Shown here piece by piece: positions 19,204-27,797 of a stretch of 64,000 nucleotides of DNA. The DNA lies in the NCBI GenBank assembly GCA_029261595.1, contig JAJDAZ010000064.1, forward strand, positions 1-64,000, given 5' to 3'. The notes below the pieces were generated by a model that did not search any database, was not told where the DNA came from, and was given only the letters and a program-made list of their open reading frames with translations. The translations under genes and the position numbers were made by a program. Each line of letters opens with the position of its first letter. Position 1 is the stretch's first letter. This DNA is from Nitrospinaceae bacterium (lineage in GTDB: Bacteria > Nitrospinota > Nitrospinia > Nitrospinales > VA-1).

Positions 19204-21510
19204 TTATTTGGAATTATTATCAAATTTCATTTTCTCATTCATCTCAGCAGGAGTGCCAAATCCATTATTAGATCCAAACCCGTAATATTCACTGTAATAT
19301 TTTCCAAAGTTTTTGTAATTACTTTCATCTTGAAAATTTGTCATATTCAAAACCATCCTTATTTTTTCCTCCCCGGTGAATGATCTATTTCCATTTTCAC
19401 GTCGGCGGAATTTTCCACTCAACTGCTCCAGGGCCATATTTATCTTTTTAAAATTATATTCCCCTGACTTTACGACAAATATGACGGCATCACAACACGG
19501 GCTAATAATAAGCGAGTCCGACAAACCTAAGGTCGGGGGGCCGTCCAAAATAATAAAATCGTAGGATTTAGCAAAAGATTTTAATAAATATTTATAGGCG
19601 GCAGAATTAAAAACCATTGCCGGATATTTTGGTATTTTGTTCCCTTTGGGCAGGACCCACACCCCCTCAATATCTGTTCGATGAACGCAATCCACCGCGG
19701 TCGTTCCCTTTTCCTCAACGACAGTAGACCCTTTTTCATATATCAGGTCGGTCCAGCCCAATGGTTCACTCACACCCAAAATAAACTCTTGCTTTGTTTT
19801 TCTTAAATCGATATCAATCACCAAAACTTTTTTATCCATCCCTGCCAAAGCAACAGCTAAATTTTCAACCAGGGTCGTTTTACCTTCGTTTGGTCCTGTG
19901 CTGGTGACCATTATCACAGGCCTTCCACTATCTGTCAGCAATTGCAGGCATTGGGCAGATAAAACGCCAAATTCCTCCAACCTTTGAAAATTGGATCTAT
20001 TGATTTCATAGGATAGATCATCCCTCTTACTAAACGATGCGACCGTTCCCATTAATGGGAAGGGGAATTTATTTTCAACATCCTCCACAGTAAAAATTTT
20101 GTCATCAAACTTATCTTTGACAAGCACCAGGAATCCACCCCCAAAAATCCCAACAATAAATGCGATTGCCATGTTTAGAAAAATGCGAGGTCTCACAAAG
20201 CCTTTTGGTATTTCTGCCGGATCCATGATTCGTATATTGATCGCGTCATCTTTTAACGTCAGAAGGGCTTCTTTTAATTTACCGGAGAGCATTGCCTCAA
20301 ATTTTTGGTAGCCTTCCAAATCCTGTTTCAAATTTTCATACTTTATTACCTCTAAATCCGTTTTAATGATTTTTTCCCGGATCTTTTCCTTTTCTTTATC
20401 GAGAGCGCTCTTCAAAAATCTCTTTTTGGATTCGATTGCTTGGGTATCAATCTCAATTGACTTTGAAAAAAGATTCGTTTCTTTAAGAATTCTTTCTTCA
20501 ATATTTTTAATTTTCTCCCGAGCTCGAATGATTTCTGGATGATTTGCTCCCAAAAAATTCAATCTATCCTGATACTCCTGCTGTAACTTCAAATGTTCTT
20601 TTGTTAATTGCGTGACCATTTTTGTTTTTGCAGAATCGGGAATGGATTGAATCAATTCAATCGGATCATTTTTCAATTTCCTGATTTGCTTTTTGAGGTT
20701 CTCAAGCCGCAGAAATTCGGTTTCAGCTTGTATTAATTGAGAATTGAGAACAGCTATCCTTTGTTGATCACTGATCAGATTTTTTTTAACATCCGGTTTA
20801 GAGTTTTTTCCTATAAATTTTTCCAGCTCCTGTTCTGATTTTTTTACTTTCCCCCTTATTTCTTCAAGTCTTTTAATGAGCCAGTCTTTAGCACCACTTC
20901 CAACTGTGTTTTTTAATTTAATCGTTTCCAAAATATAATTATCTGCCACAGAGTTTGCTACAGATGTAACCAGACTGGGGGAGTATCCCTCAAAAGTGAT
21001 TTTCACCACTCTGGTCTGAAGGATTGGTGAAACCTGGAGTTTCTGCAAAAAAGAATTAACCCATTTGGAGTAGGGATCCGGGTTTTGATCCATTTTTTCG
21101 GAAATATTTTGCCTTTCCGGAAAAATAGGCAGGGCTTTAATCCACTTTTTCAGGGGAGCTAAGTCTATCAGCGGGGCTTGTTCATTCAGTTCTTCACTAT
21201 TTTCCAGTTTAAGTTTCTGGATCACGCTTTTAGCAAGGGACCGACTCCTTAAAATTTGATATTGCGTATTATAAAAATCCAAATGTTCTGCATCCAGGCT
21301 TATTATTTCTTTAACTCCAGTCACATCCGGAGATTTTCTTTCGATCAAAATCTTTGTGGTGGCCTGGTAGATTGGCCTCGTTTTTAGCGAGTAAATGACT
21401 GCAAGAGTGACTAAAATAAATGTGCAGAAAAAAATAAGCAGTTTTCCTTTTTTAATTAATTTGATGTGTCTGGAATAGGAAAACTCTTCTGCGTTGTGAT
21501 TCAAAGCCAT
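19204..21510 (-). CDS. Wzc/GumC-like polysaccharide co-polymerase and BY-kinase
   Basis: 768 residues. Wzz domain with membrane segments at about 28-48 and 444-466 framing a long coiled-coil periplasmic region, then a cytoplasmic bacterial tyrosine kinase domain: Walker A STGPNEGKTT near 545, Walker A' VLVIDIDLRK, Walker B FIILDGPPT. The C-terminal tail has a tyrosine cluster (KYYSEYYGFG) for autophosphorylation. It would set chain length and drive Wzy-dependent export. Upstream end of the minus-strand run that includes Wzy and Wzx. Confidence 0.92.
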   Translation of the reverse strand: MALNHNAEEFSYSRHIKLIKKGKLLIFFCTFILVTLAVIYSLKTRPIYQATTKILIERKSPDVTGVKEIISLDAEHLDFYNTQYQILRSRSLAKSVIQKLKLENSEELNEQAPLIDLAPLKKWIKALPIFPERQNISEKMDQNPDPYSKWVNSFLQKLQVSPILQTRVVKITFEGYSPSLVTSVANSVADNYILETIKLKNTVGSGAKDWLIKRLEEIRGKVKKSEQELEKFIGKNSKPDVKKNLISDQQRIAVLNSQLIQAETEFLRLENLKKQIRKLKNDPIELIQSIPDSAKTKMVTQLTKEHLKLQQEYQDRLNFLGANHPEIIRAREKIKNIEERILKETNLFSKSIEIDTQAIESKKRFLKSALDKEKEKIREKIIKTDLEVIKYENLKQDLEGYQKFEAMLSGKLKEALLTLKDDAINIRIMDPAEIPKGFVRPRIFLNMAIAFIVGIFGGGFLVLVKDKFDDKIFTVEDVENKFPFPLMGTVASFSKRDDLSYEINRSNFQRLEEFGVLSAQCLQLLTDSGRPVIMVTSTGPNEGKTTLVENLAVALAGMDKKVLVIDIDLRKTKQEFILGVSEPLGWTDLIYEKGSTVVEEKGTTAVDCVHRTDIEGVWVLPKGNKIPKYPAMVFNSAAYKYLLKSFAKSYDFIILDGPPTLGLSDSLIISPCCDAVIFVVKSGEYNFKKINMALEQLSGKFRRRENGNRSFTGEEKIRMVLNMTNFQDESNYKNFGKYYSEYYGFGSNNGFGTPAEMNEKMKFDNNSK

Positions 21511-21745
21511 TATAAAAACCCTTGCCTATTAAATATGCTAAGTTGGTTAAAGAAAAAAGGTAAGGCTCGACTAATTAAATATCTTGATCGATCAATCATA
21601 GCTCATTCAATTCAAATAATTCATACCTTCCAACGAAATTACCTGTTTATCCAAAGGAAAATGTGGAACATAACATTTTATTCCATAATCAATAGATTAA
21701 GATATTCGGAACTCACCATAATCATGCCCAACAGCTATTGTATTC
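21511..21745. other. Intergenic, A+T-rich
   Basis: Between the Wzc-like gene start and the end of the sterol-desaturase-family gene. It should hold the promoter of the Wzc-Wzy-Wzx run, but I could not pick out convincing boxes. Confidence 0.4.
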
Positions 21746-22738
21746 TTAGTCTATGCGTCGCCAGACGCCAGTTTGTAATGAGGACCAAAATACCGAAACA
21801 GTTTTCAAGAAGCAGTTAATGTAATCTGCAATAATCCCTTCTTTATTATACTGGCTATTTGGAATGCCAACCTCTTCATTTATCGTATCACCTGAATACC
21901 AGGTGTCGAATAGACGATCCCAAATTGGGCTGATATTCCCAAAATTCAAATCCCAATGTTCACGATCCATTGAGTGATGAATCCTGTGTCCTATCGGGGA
22001 ATAGATCAACCAACGACCCACCCAGCCGAAGTCCCAAGGCAACATAGAATGCTGATATATGTCAATAGCCCTTCGTAAAAGCATGATACCTAGGTAGGTT
22101 TCCAGAGGCGCACCAAGTATAGCAATCGGTATTAGAAGGAAGAACATTTCAGTCGCCTCATCCAGTGCGTGTATTCTGTTGCCGGTAATGATATTGAATT
22201 CCGTAGCTGCATGGTGATACTTGTGGGTTTCCCAGAGGAAACCTATCATGTGCCCTGTACGATGATACCAGTAGTAAATGAAATCAATTGCAATCAACCA
22301 AAAAGCAAATTGGAGAAGCGGGGTCTCGATATAATGCAATACTGGGAGGTCCAAAAAATTGTAAGCAATTTCCCTGGCTATGTATGCAGACCCGAACGTA
22401 AATAAAACTACCAGGATGCGGTCGAAACCCAATATATGCCACCCGGCCACCACTATATCGGTAAGCGCCGATTTTGATGGATGAATAAGCCGATAGATTG
22501 ATGATTTTCCCCATCCCAAGAAAAAAACTTCTATGCCCATCAGCAGCACTAGAGGCCCGACAACCTGAACCATCCTGTCCCACTTATACTCGGTAAACAT
22601 TTGAGCTAACTTGGACAAAGCACTCTCGACCATTATGGGAAAAAACACCCAAGCAACCATAATGCCAACGAAATTAATGACCAATATGATGCAAAGAGTG
22701 AGGAGGGGAGGCATCGAAAGATTCCTTGGAGTTTTCAT
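21746..22738 (-). CDS. Sterol desaturase / fatty acid hydroxylase family membrane protein
   Basis: 330 residues from ATG at 22738, chosen because AAGGAG lies 7 bases upstream; the frame is open further but without such a site. Several hydrophobic segments and the di-iron histidine motifs HRTGH, HKYHH and HRIHH mark the superfamily that oxidises lipids or hydroxylates acyl chains. In a surface polysaccharide locus it might modify the lipid carrier, a lipid A acyl chain or a terpenoid; the substrate cannot be read from sequence. Confidence 0.85.
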   Translation of the reverse strand: MKTPRNLSMPPLLTLCIILVINFVGIMVAWVFFPIMVESALSKLAQMFTEYKWDRMVQVVGPLVLLMGIEVFFLGWGKSSIYRLIHPSKSALTDIVVAGWHILGFDRILVVLFTFGSAYIAREIAYNFLDLPVLHYIETPLLQFAFWLIAIDFIYYWYHRTGHMIGFLWETHKYHHAATEFNIITGNRIHALDEATEMFFLLIPIAILGAPLETYLGIMLLRRAIDIYQHSMLPWDFGWVGRWLIYSPIGHRIHHSMDREHWDLNFGNISPIWDRLFDTWYSGDTINEEVGIPNSQYNKEGIIADYINCFLKTVSVFWSSLQTGVWRRID

Positions 22739-22949
22739 GTACTGCTCCTTGTTCTTGCCCTGAATTGGTGCGCACGAAGAAAGTGATAAATATAATCTAT
22801 TTTTTATCACTGCTTTACCCCATTTTCATTTTGAAGGGCAATTCTCAGGGAATAATCTAAATACTCATGCATTTTCAAAACAACCTGTTGCTGGTTCACA
22901 TATCTGGTAAAGTTTGATGAAGTTTACGTTTTCCTAGGAAAAAATAATT

Positions 22950-24086
22950 TTATTCAAAAAATGTTGTGATTTGTTTAACCACATTTTCCTGTTGAGCCTG
23001 GGTGAGCCCAGGGAAGACAGGCAGGGCCAGGGTGTCATTTGCGGCTTTTTCTGCTTCGGGAAAGTCTCCGGCTTTATGACCCAGCGATTGAAAACAGTCC
23101 TGCAAATGAAAAGGAACGGGGTAATAAACTTCGCTCCCGATTCCCTTTTCCTTCAAATATTCCCGCAAAGCATCTCTTTTGGAAACCCGAACAACGAACT
23201 GGTTAAAAATATGATAATTTTTGACCCCCGAATCCTCATACACCGCGACAGGCAATTGAACGAAATTATTCTTCACAAGATTCGTATTTGAGAACATTTC
23301 GTTATACCTTTTCACATTTTCTCTGCGTTGCTCATGCCAATCTTCCAGCATACTAAATTTAACATTTAAAATTGCTGCCTGAAGACTGTCCAAGCGAAAA
23401 TTCCCCCCAACCAGGGAATGGTAATATTTAGGTTTGCTGCCATGAACCCTTAATATTCGAACTTTCTCGTACAATTCCGTTTGATTGGTCACCACCATGC
23501 CGCCATCCCCGAAACATCCCAGGTTTTTGGACGGAAAAAAGGAAAAACACCCCAGATCACCCAGATTTCCGGCCCTTCGTCCATCACGGTATTGAGCCCC
23601 AATGGTTTGGGCGGCATCCTCTATTACCTTTAGCTTGTGCTTTTTAGCAATTTCCCAAATGGGCTCGCTGTCGGCACATTGACCATATAAATGCACGGGA
23701 AGTATGGCGCGAGTCCTTGAGGTGATTTTCTCCTCAATTTTTGCAGGATCGATATTGTAAGTTACAGGGTCAATATCCACCAATACAGGTTTTGCACCCA
23801 GCCTGGCGATGGCTCCGGCAGTGGCAAAAAATGAGAACGTCGTGGTGATCACTTCATCGCCAGGGCCAATATCCAAAGCCATTAACGAAATGAGCAAGGC
23901 GTCGGTCCCGGAAGATACGCCGATGGCGTATTTGGCCCCGCAATACTCCGCAATTTTTGTTTCCAGACCCTGAACCTCTGCGCCAAGAATAAAACCATTG
24001 CTTTTAATTACGCGGGAAATGGCTTCCATAATTTCCCCTTGCAGAGGTTCATTTTGCAAACTTAAGTCTAATAAAGGGACATTCAT
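22950..24086 (-). CDS. DegT/DnrJ/EryC1-family aminotransferase, WbpE-like
   Basis: 378 residues from ATG at 24086; the upstream extension in frame is not homologous to the family. It has MNVPLLDLSLQNEPL at the start, GVSSGTDALLISLMAL for cofactor binding, VIEDAAQTIGA and the PLP lysine in FFPSKNLGCFGDGG. WbpE-type enzymes aminate the 3-keto group of UDP-GlcNAc uronate. The neighbouring WbpB-WbpD fusion makes that role likely here, using its keto product and feeding the acetyltransferase. Confidence 0.88.
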   Translation of the reverse strand: MNVPLLDLSLQNEPLQGEIMEAISRVIKSNGFILGAEVQGLETKIAEYCGAKYAIGVSSGTDALLISLMALDIGPGDEVITTTFSFFATAGAIARLGAKPVLVDIDPVTYNIDPAKIEEKITSRTRAILPVHLYGQCADSEPIWEIAKKHKLKVIEDAAQTIGAQYRDGRRAGNLGDLGCFSFFPSKNLGCFGDGGMVVTNQTELYEKVRILRVHGSKPKYYHSLVGGNFRLDSLQAAILNVKFSMLEDWHEQRRENVKRYNEMFSNTNLVKNNFVQLPVAVYEDSGVKNYHIFNQFVVRVSKRDALREYLKEKGIGSEVYYPVPFHLQDCFQSLGHKAGDFPEAEKAANDTLALPVFPGLTQAQQENVVKQITTFFE

Positions 24087-24226
24087 GGTTGTCAATTTTT
24101 CCTCATCAGGTTTGATTGTATTGGAATAGTTTATCTGTATTGAATTACAACAAGAACCGACCATCGGGCTTCAGATTGCTTCTGGCTTCGTCCTCCAGCA
24201 CAATATCAGCCCGTGATCTTTGTGGA

Positions 24227-25834
24227 TTATCCAACTGCAGGTTTCTGATTCGAAATATCATCGGCCCCCACAGACCCGGCTCCATTTGAGGAAAGGGGTT
24301 GAATCCGGTTTTCTTTTTTGAAATATTTTTCATTACAGCTTGAACACACAATCGGGCTCTGATTCTCATCAATTTTTTTGCCGCATTCACACATCCAGCC
24401 AATCCTTTTTGCCGGGTTGCCAACCACAAGGGCATAATCCGGGATATCGTCCGTCACAACCGCCCCGGCACCGATGAAAGCGAATTTCCCAATGGTGTTT
24501 CCGCTGACAATGGTTGCATTGGCCCCAATGGTCGCACCCTTTTTCACAAGGGTGGGTTTGAATTCCTTTTTTCTGGAAATGGCGCTTCTAGGGTTGATCA
24601 CATTCGTAAATACGCAGGAAGGCCCGCAAAACACATCGTCTTCCAAAACCACACCCTCGTAAACAGAAACATTGTTCTGAATTTTTACATTATTTCCGAT
24701 AGTCGCATTGGGACCCACCACTACATTTTGCCCAATATTCACTTTATTCCCTATCTTTGATCCTTCAAGGATATGGGAATAATGCCAAATCTTGGTATCT
24801 TTGCCTATCGTGCAACCCCCGTCCACAAAGCTTGAACTGTGCACAAAATAACCATTATCCATTTGTATTTCAGTACCCGACATAGAATCCTGAGCTTGTT
24901 GCAGGACTTTCAGGACCCTGAGTCCTTCCTGCCCATCCGTTAAAATGGGGTTTCCATTTATCCCATCCAAAAAAGCCTTGCATTCTGCCAATAGCGGTTC
25001 TTTCCAATCCCCTGTAAGGTCGATGCAGGTTTTTTCTTTTTTCTCGGCAACCGGGATCCCGTCTTTCCAAAGGATATTGTGGGGGTAGATGCTCAATTTA
25101 GATTCGATGGGGGATGTGTCATCAAAAACCACCATATTTCTATCGCCAATCACGACCAGTTTTTGTTCTTTGAAGGGATGCAACCAGGAAACAAAAATGT
25201 GCGCCGAAACCCCATTGTGAAACTGCAGACGAGTCAGGGTGGTATCTGTTATTTCCGGATGAAGAATGCTGGAACCCTGTGCCGTGACCTGATAGGGTTC
25301 TTCATTGACAAGGGACAGAATAACTGAAATATCATGAGGGGCAAAGGACCAAAGAATATTTTCTTCCTGCCTGAACTTTCCCAGGTTCAGACGGTTGGAG
25401 TAAATATATTGCAACTTCCCCATATCCCCATTTTTAATCATTTCCTTTATCTTGAGAATGGCGGGGTGGTAATGCAAAATATGTCCAACAAAAAGCACCT
25501 TGCCGACATCTTTGGCAATTTTATTAAGCCCAACGCCCTCCTGCTCTGTCAGAGCCAGAGGTTTTTCAACAAAAACATGCTTTCCGGCCAGTAACACCTC
25601 TTTGACCATGGAATAATGCATTGCCGCAGGGGTGGCGATCACTAGGGCATCTAAATCTGGTCGGACCAATAACTCAGCATAAGACGTCGTGAATTCCAGC
25701 TCAGGGTATTTTTCCTTTTTGGATAAAAGGACATCCTCAGAAGGATCACAAATAACTTTAAGCACGCCCAGCTGGTTAAAGGCTCTGGCAAGGTTTTTTC
25801 CCCAATAACCTGCCCCAATAAGACCAAGGTTCAT
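24227..25834 (-). CDS. Fused Gfo/Idh/MocA dehydrogenase and left-handed beta-helix N-acetyltransferase (WbpB-WbpD fusion)
   Basis: 535 residues. Residues 1-320 are an NAD-binding oxidoreductase ([27 protein letters not shown]), as in WbpB. Residues about 330-510 form a hexapeptide-repeat acyltransferase of WbpD type ([19 protein letters not shown]-like [29 protein letters not shown]). A Cys-rich tail follows (CECGK...CSSC), often seen in this acetyltransferase group and probably binding zinc. The start has AGGAGAAGG upstream. One chain would oxidise C3 of UDP-GlcNAcA and acetylate the 3-amino group after the WbpE-like enzyme acts. The 6-dehydrogenase WbpA is not in the window. Confidence 0.9.
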   Translation of the reverse strand: MNLGLIGAGYWGKNLARAFNQLGVLKVICDPSEDVLLSKKEKYPELEFTTSYAELLVRPDLDALVIATPAAMHYSMVKEVLLAGKHVFVEKPLALTEQEGVGLNKIAKDVGKVLFVGHILHYHPAILKIKEMIKNGDMGKLQYIYSNRLNLGKFRQEENILWSFAPHDISVILSLVNEEPYQVTAQGSSILHPEITDTTLTRLQFHNGVSAHIFVSWLHPFKEQKLVVIGDRNMVVFDDTSPIESKLSIYPHNILWKDGIPVAEKKEKTCIDLTGDWKEPLLAECKAFLDGINGNPILTDGQEGLRVLKVLQQAQDSMSGTEIQMDNGYFVHSSSFVDGGCTIGKDTKIWHYSHILEGSKIGNKVNIGQNVVVGPNATIGNNVKIQNNVSVYEGVVLEDDVFCGPSCVFTNVINPRSAISRKKEFKPTLVKKGATIGANATIVSGNTIGKFAFIGAGAVVTDDIPDYALVVGNPAKRIGWMCECGKKIDENQSPIVCSSCNEKYFKKENRIQPLSSNGAGSVGADDISNQKPAVG

Positions 25835-25892
25835 CGCCTTCTCCTAATGAAATTATTATTGCATCTGAACGTTTGGTTCAAACGATATTTCG

Positions 25893-25932
25893 TAAAAAAC
25901 CAGTAATGACTGAGCTTTGCTCCATTACTGGT
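25893..25932 (-). terminator. Strong intrinsic terminator
   Basis: On the minus strand ACCAGTAATG and CATTACTGGT form a perfect 10-bp stem, with an inner GAGC/GCTC pairing, followed by six T. It lies 28 bases after the stop of the small ORF at 25961 and just upstream of the dehydrogenase-acetyltransferase gene, so it ends transcription of the small gene. Confidence 0.75.
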
Positions 25933-25960
25933 AGGACATATTGCCGCACTCTGCTGCTAT

Positions 25961-26125
25961 TTACTGGACCGTGTTCTCATCTATTTCTTTAACGACCTTA
26001 ACTCGATGGATGCCACCGAATTTCGCCAGATCCCTCCCCATTTTTCCACTCCTGTCGCCCTCACCCACAACGTGAAGATTAGCAAAAAAAATCTTCCGGC
26101 TGACAGCAACCTCTGGTTCTTCCAT
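25961..26125 (-). CDS. Small protein of unknown function
   Basis: 54 residues, ATG at 26125 to TAA at 25961, containing KIFFANLHVVGEGD and GIHRVKVVKEI. I recognise no family. The mixed hydrophobic-charged pattern looks protein-like, and a strong terminator follows 28 bases later in the same direction, which supports an expressed unit. The ribosome site before the ATG is weak. Confidence 0.45.
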   Translation of the reverse strand: MEEPEVAVSRKIFFANLHVVGEGDRSGKMGRDLAKFGGIHRVKVVKEIDENTVQ

Positions 26126-26293
26126 TTCTTATAGATCCCTGGTAAAGGTTGAACCAATGGGAAGAGAGATTTCCAGTACCAAAATTAACATCAAGACATT
26201 GAGGCCCCGTCAAGGTAAGGTCACGTTTGGCTAACATCAAAGAAAAATTTAAAATCACGGGTTAGGGTAAAAACTAAAATTTCCAAAAAGAAA

Positions 26294-26404
26294 ATGGTTG
26301 ATATTAAACAAGGACCGCGTCCCATCCCAACAGAATTCAATGCACGAAGATACCGGATTCAATATTTTTCTTTATATGAAGCTGAACGCTGTCGGGCCCG
26401 TTGA
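26294..26404 (+). CDS. Possible small ORF
   Basis: ATG at 26294 to TGA at 26404 encodes 36 residues, with EFNARRYRIQYFSLYEAER in the middle. A hairpin with T-run follows 17 bases later. It could equally be part of a small RNA transcript. No family recognised. Confidence 0.25.
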   Translation: MVDIKQGPRPIPTEFNARRYRIQYFSLYEAERCRAR

Positions 26405-26420
26405 TTGATTAGCCCATTCG

Positions 26421-26441
26421 GTCGAGGGGGCCCTCTTTTTC
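26421..26441 (+). terminator. Terminator-like hairpin
   Basis: GAGG(G) pairs with (C)CCTC and is followed by TTTTT. The stem is short and G+C-rich. It would end a short transcript covering the small frame at 26294-26404. Confidence 0.45.
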
Positions 26442-27709
26442 GTTTAACTTTTTGCATTATGAATTATCTATCCAAATAAATAAGAACCCCTCCCCTGAAG
26501 CTCTCGTTGCCACCCCCACTGTTCGCGAAAAATGGCCTATACGCCAATTTTGAGTATTTGGAAATGGCAATTGTCATTATAAGTGATAAAAACCTGGTTC
26601 CGATGAGGGATAAGCTTCTGTTCGAATGATAAGTCGTATATTCAGTTTCGCTTTGACCAAAGACAGGGACTGATGATAATTCTTCTTTGCACAGGCTTGT
26701 TTGACACGATAGTCGCTAAAACTTCGCAGACTGCCTCTCCCGGGGTTTCATAATTTCCTGAGCGGCCGGATCACAGGAGAGTTTTGCTGAATTTTGGCCT
26801 GCTTTCAGAGGTACTTAAATTAGCAAGACCTTGAAACCTCTAAAGGCTCTGTCTTAATGATATGGTGAAAAATATCAACTGTAAAACAAAAAAATACCTG
26901 ACTATAATTCTTTCTTTAATATTTACCTTAACTATTAATATAAATTTAAAATACTTAGATTTCATCAAATAACTGACCCAAAATATGCCTCCGGTCACAG
27001 CCTTGTCTTTAAAACCCTGCCCGGAGGGGTGGGGGGGAGTATTCAGAAAACATAAAAACAGCCCCACGGTTTTATACAAACAGCATTTCCTATCAGCATG
27101 AAGTTTCCCAGATTGCATCGCATTCACTTTCGCCAATGCCATAGCCATCAGATAAAATCCGGGATATAATAAACGCATAAAATATATAAATTCCGGAACA
27201 TAGCCAGCTTTGGCGTTTCCCGAAGTCCTCTTACGGCAGAGTTGAGTTTTGAGTAGAAAGGGCAACAAAAAAAGGGCTGTTCGGTGGGCTGTTGACCTGC
27301 ACAATAAAGCGAAAGCCATCGACCGCGCATATCGCTTCCCCGTAAATATCAGGCAGTTTAGCCACGCTTAATTTTTACGGGGAATTCGGTCCTGGCCCTT
27401 GAATCTTTAAGGAAATCGTGACATTAGCTCAACCGTACCTTGATAACTCTTTGCGATTCTGATGACACTTGATAAACCACTGAGATTGTGACGAAAAAAT
27501 ATCAGACCATTTAAAAACCGGAGGTCAGTCAGGGCCCAGATTTATTTGTCTCAAAAAAAGCGATAAATGGAACCAATGTAGATAGAAAAAATGGGCTAAT
27601 TGGGCGGTCATGCTCAAAATTTACCGAAATAACGGCTAAAACGACTTTAATTGAGTCAATTTAACCTCACTCTCCGCCCTGTTTAAAATTTTTATGATAA
27701 TGTAAATCT

Positions 27710-27727
27710 ATGTGCTAGAATGCACAT
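27710..27727. promoter_or_regulatory. Perfect palindrome around a -10-like box
   Basis: ATGTGC and GCACAT flank TAGAAT, which itself resembles a -10 hexamer. The site lies 70 bases before the TTG start of the large sugar-transferase/dehydratase fusion. A repressor bound here would block the promoter. No clear -35 box was found, so this is tentative. Confidence 0.35.
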
Positions 27728-27797
27728 TCATTGTGGTTTATATGATTTTGGTAGTACTTTCAGTTACTCTCGGAACCATTGTCTAAGAGGTTAAATC

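Larger units (their letters stand above)
26126..27797. other. Long stretch without a convincing gene
   Basis: Open frames here are short or lack protein-like composition; the largest, on the minus strand at 26840-27319, reads as unlikely protein. Two features stand out: a 36-residue frame followed by a hairpin with T-run (26294-26441), and a palindrome at 27710-27727 before the next gene. It may hold decayed genes or regulatory RNA. Confidence 0.5.

Noticed and set aside
24145-24435. 96-residue frame at the end of the WbpB-WbpD fusion
   Set aside because: Overlaps the acetyltransferase tail in another frame; no family match.
26840-27319. 159-residue minus-strand frame in the gene-poor stretch
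   Set aside because: Composition and lack of recognisable motifs argue against a protein; no ribosome site at its start.
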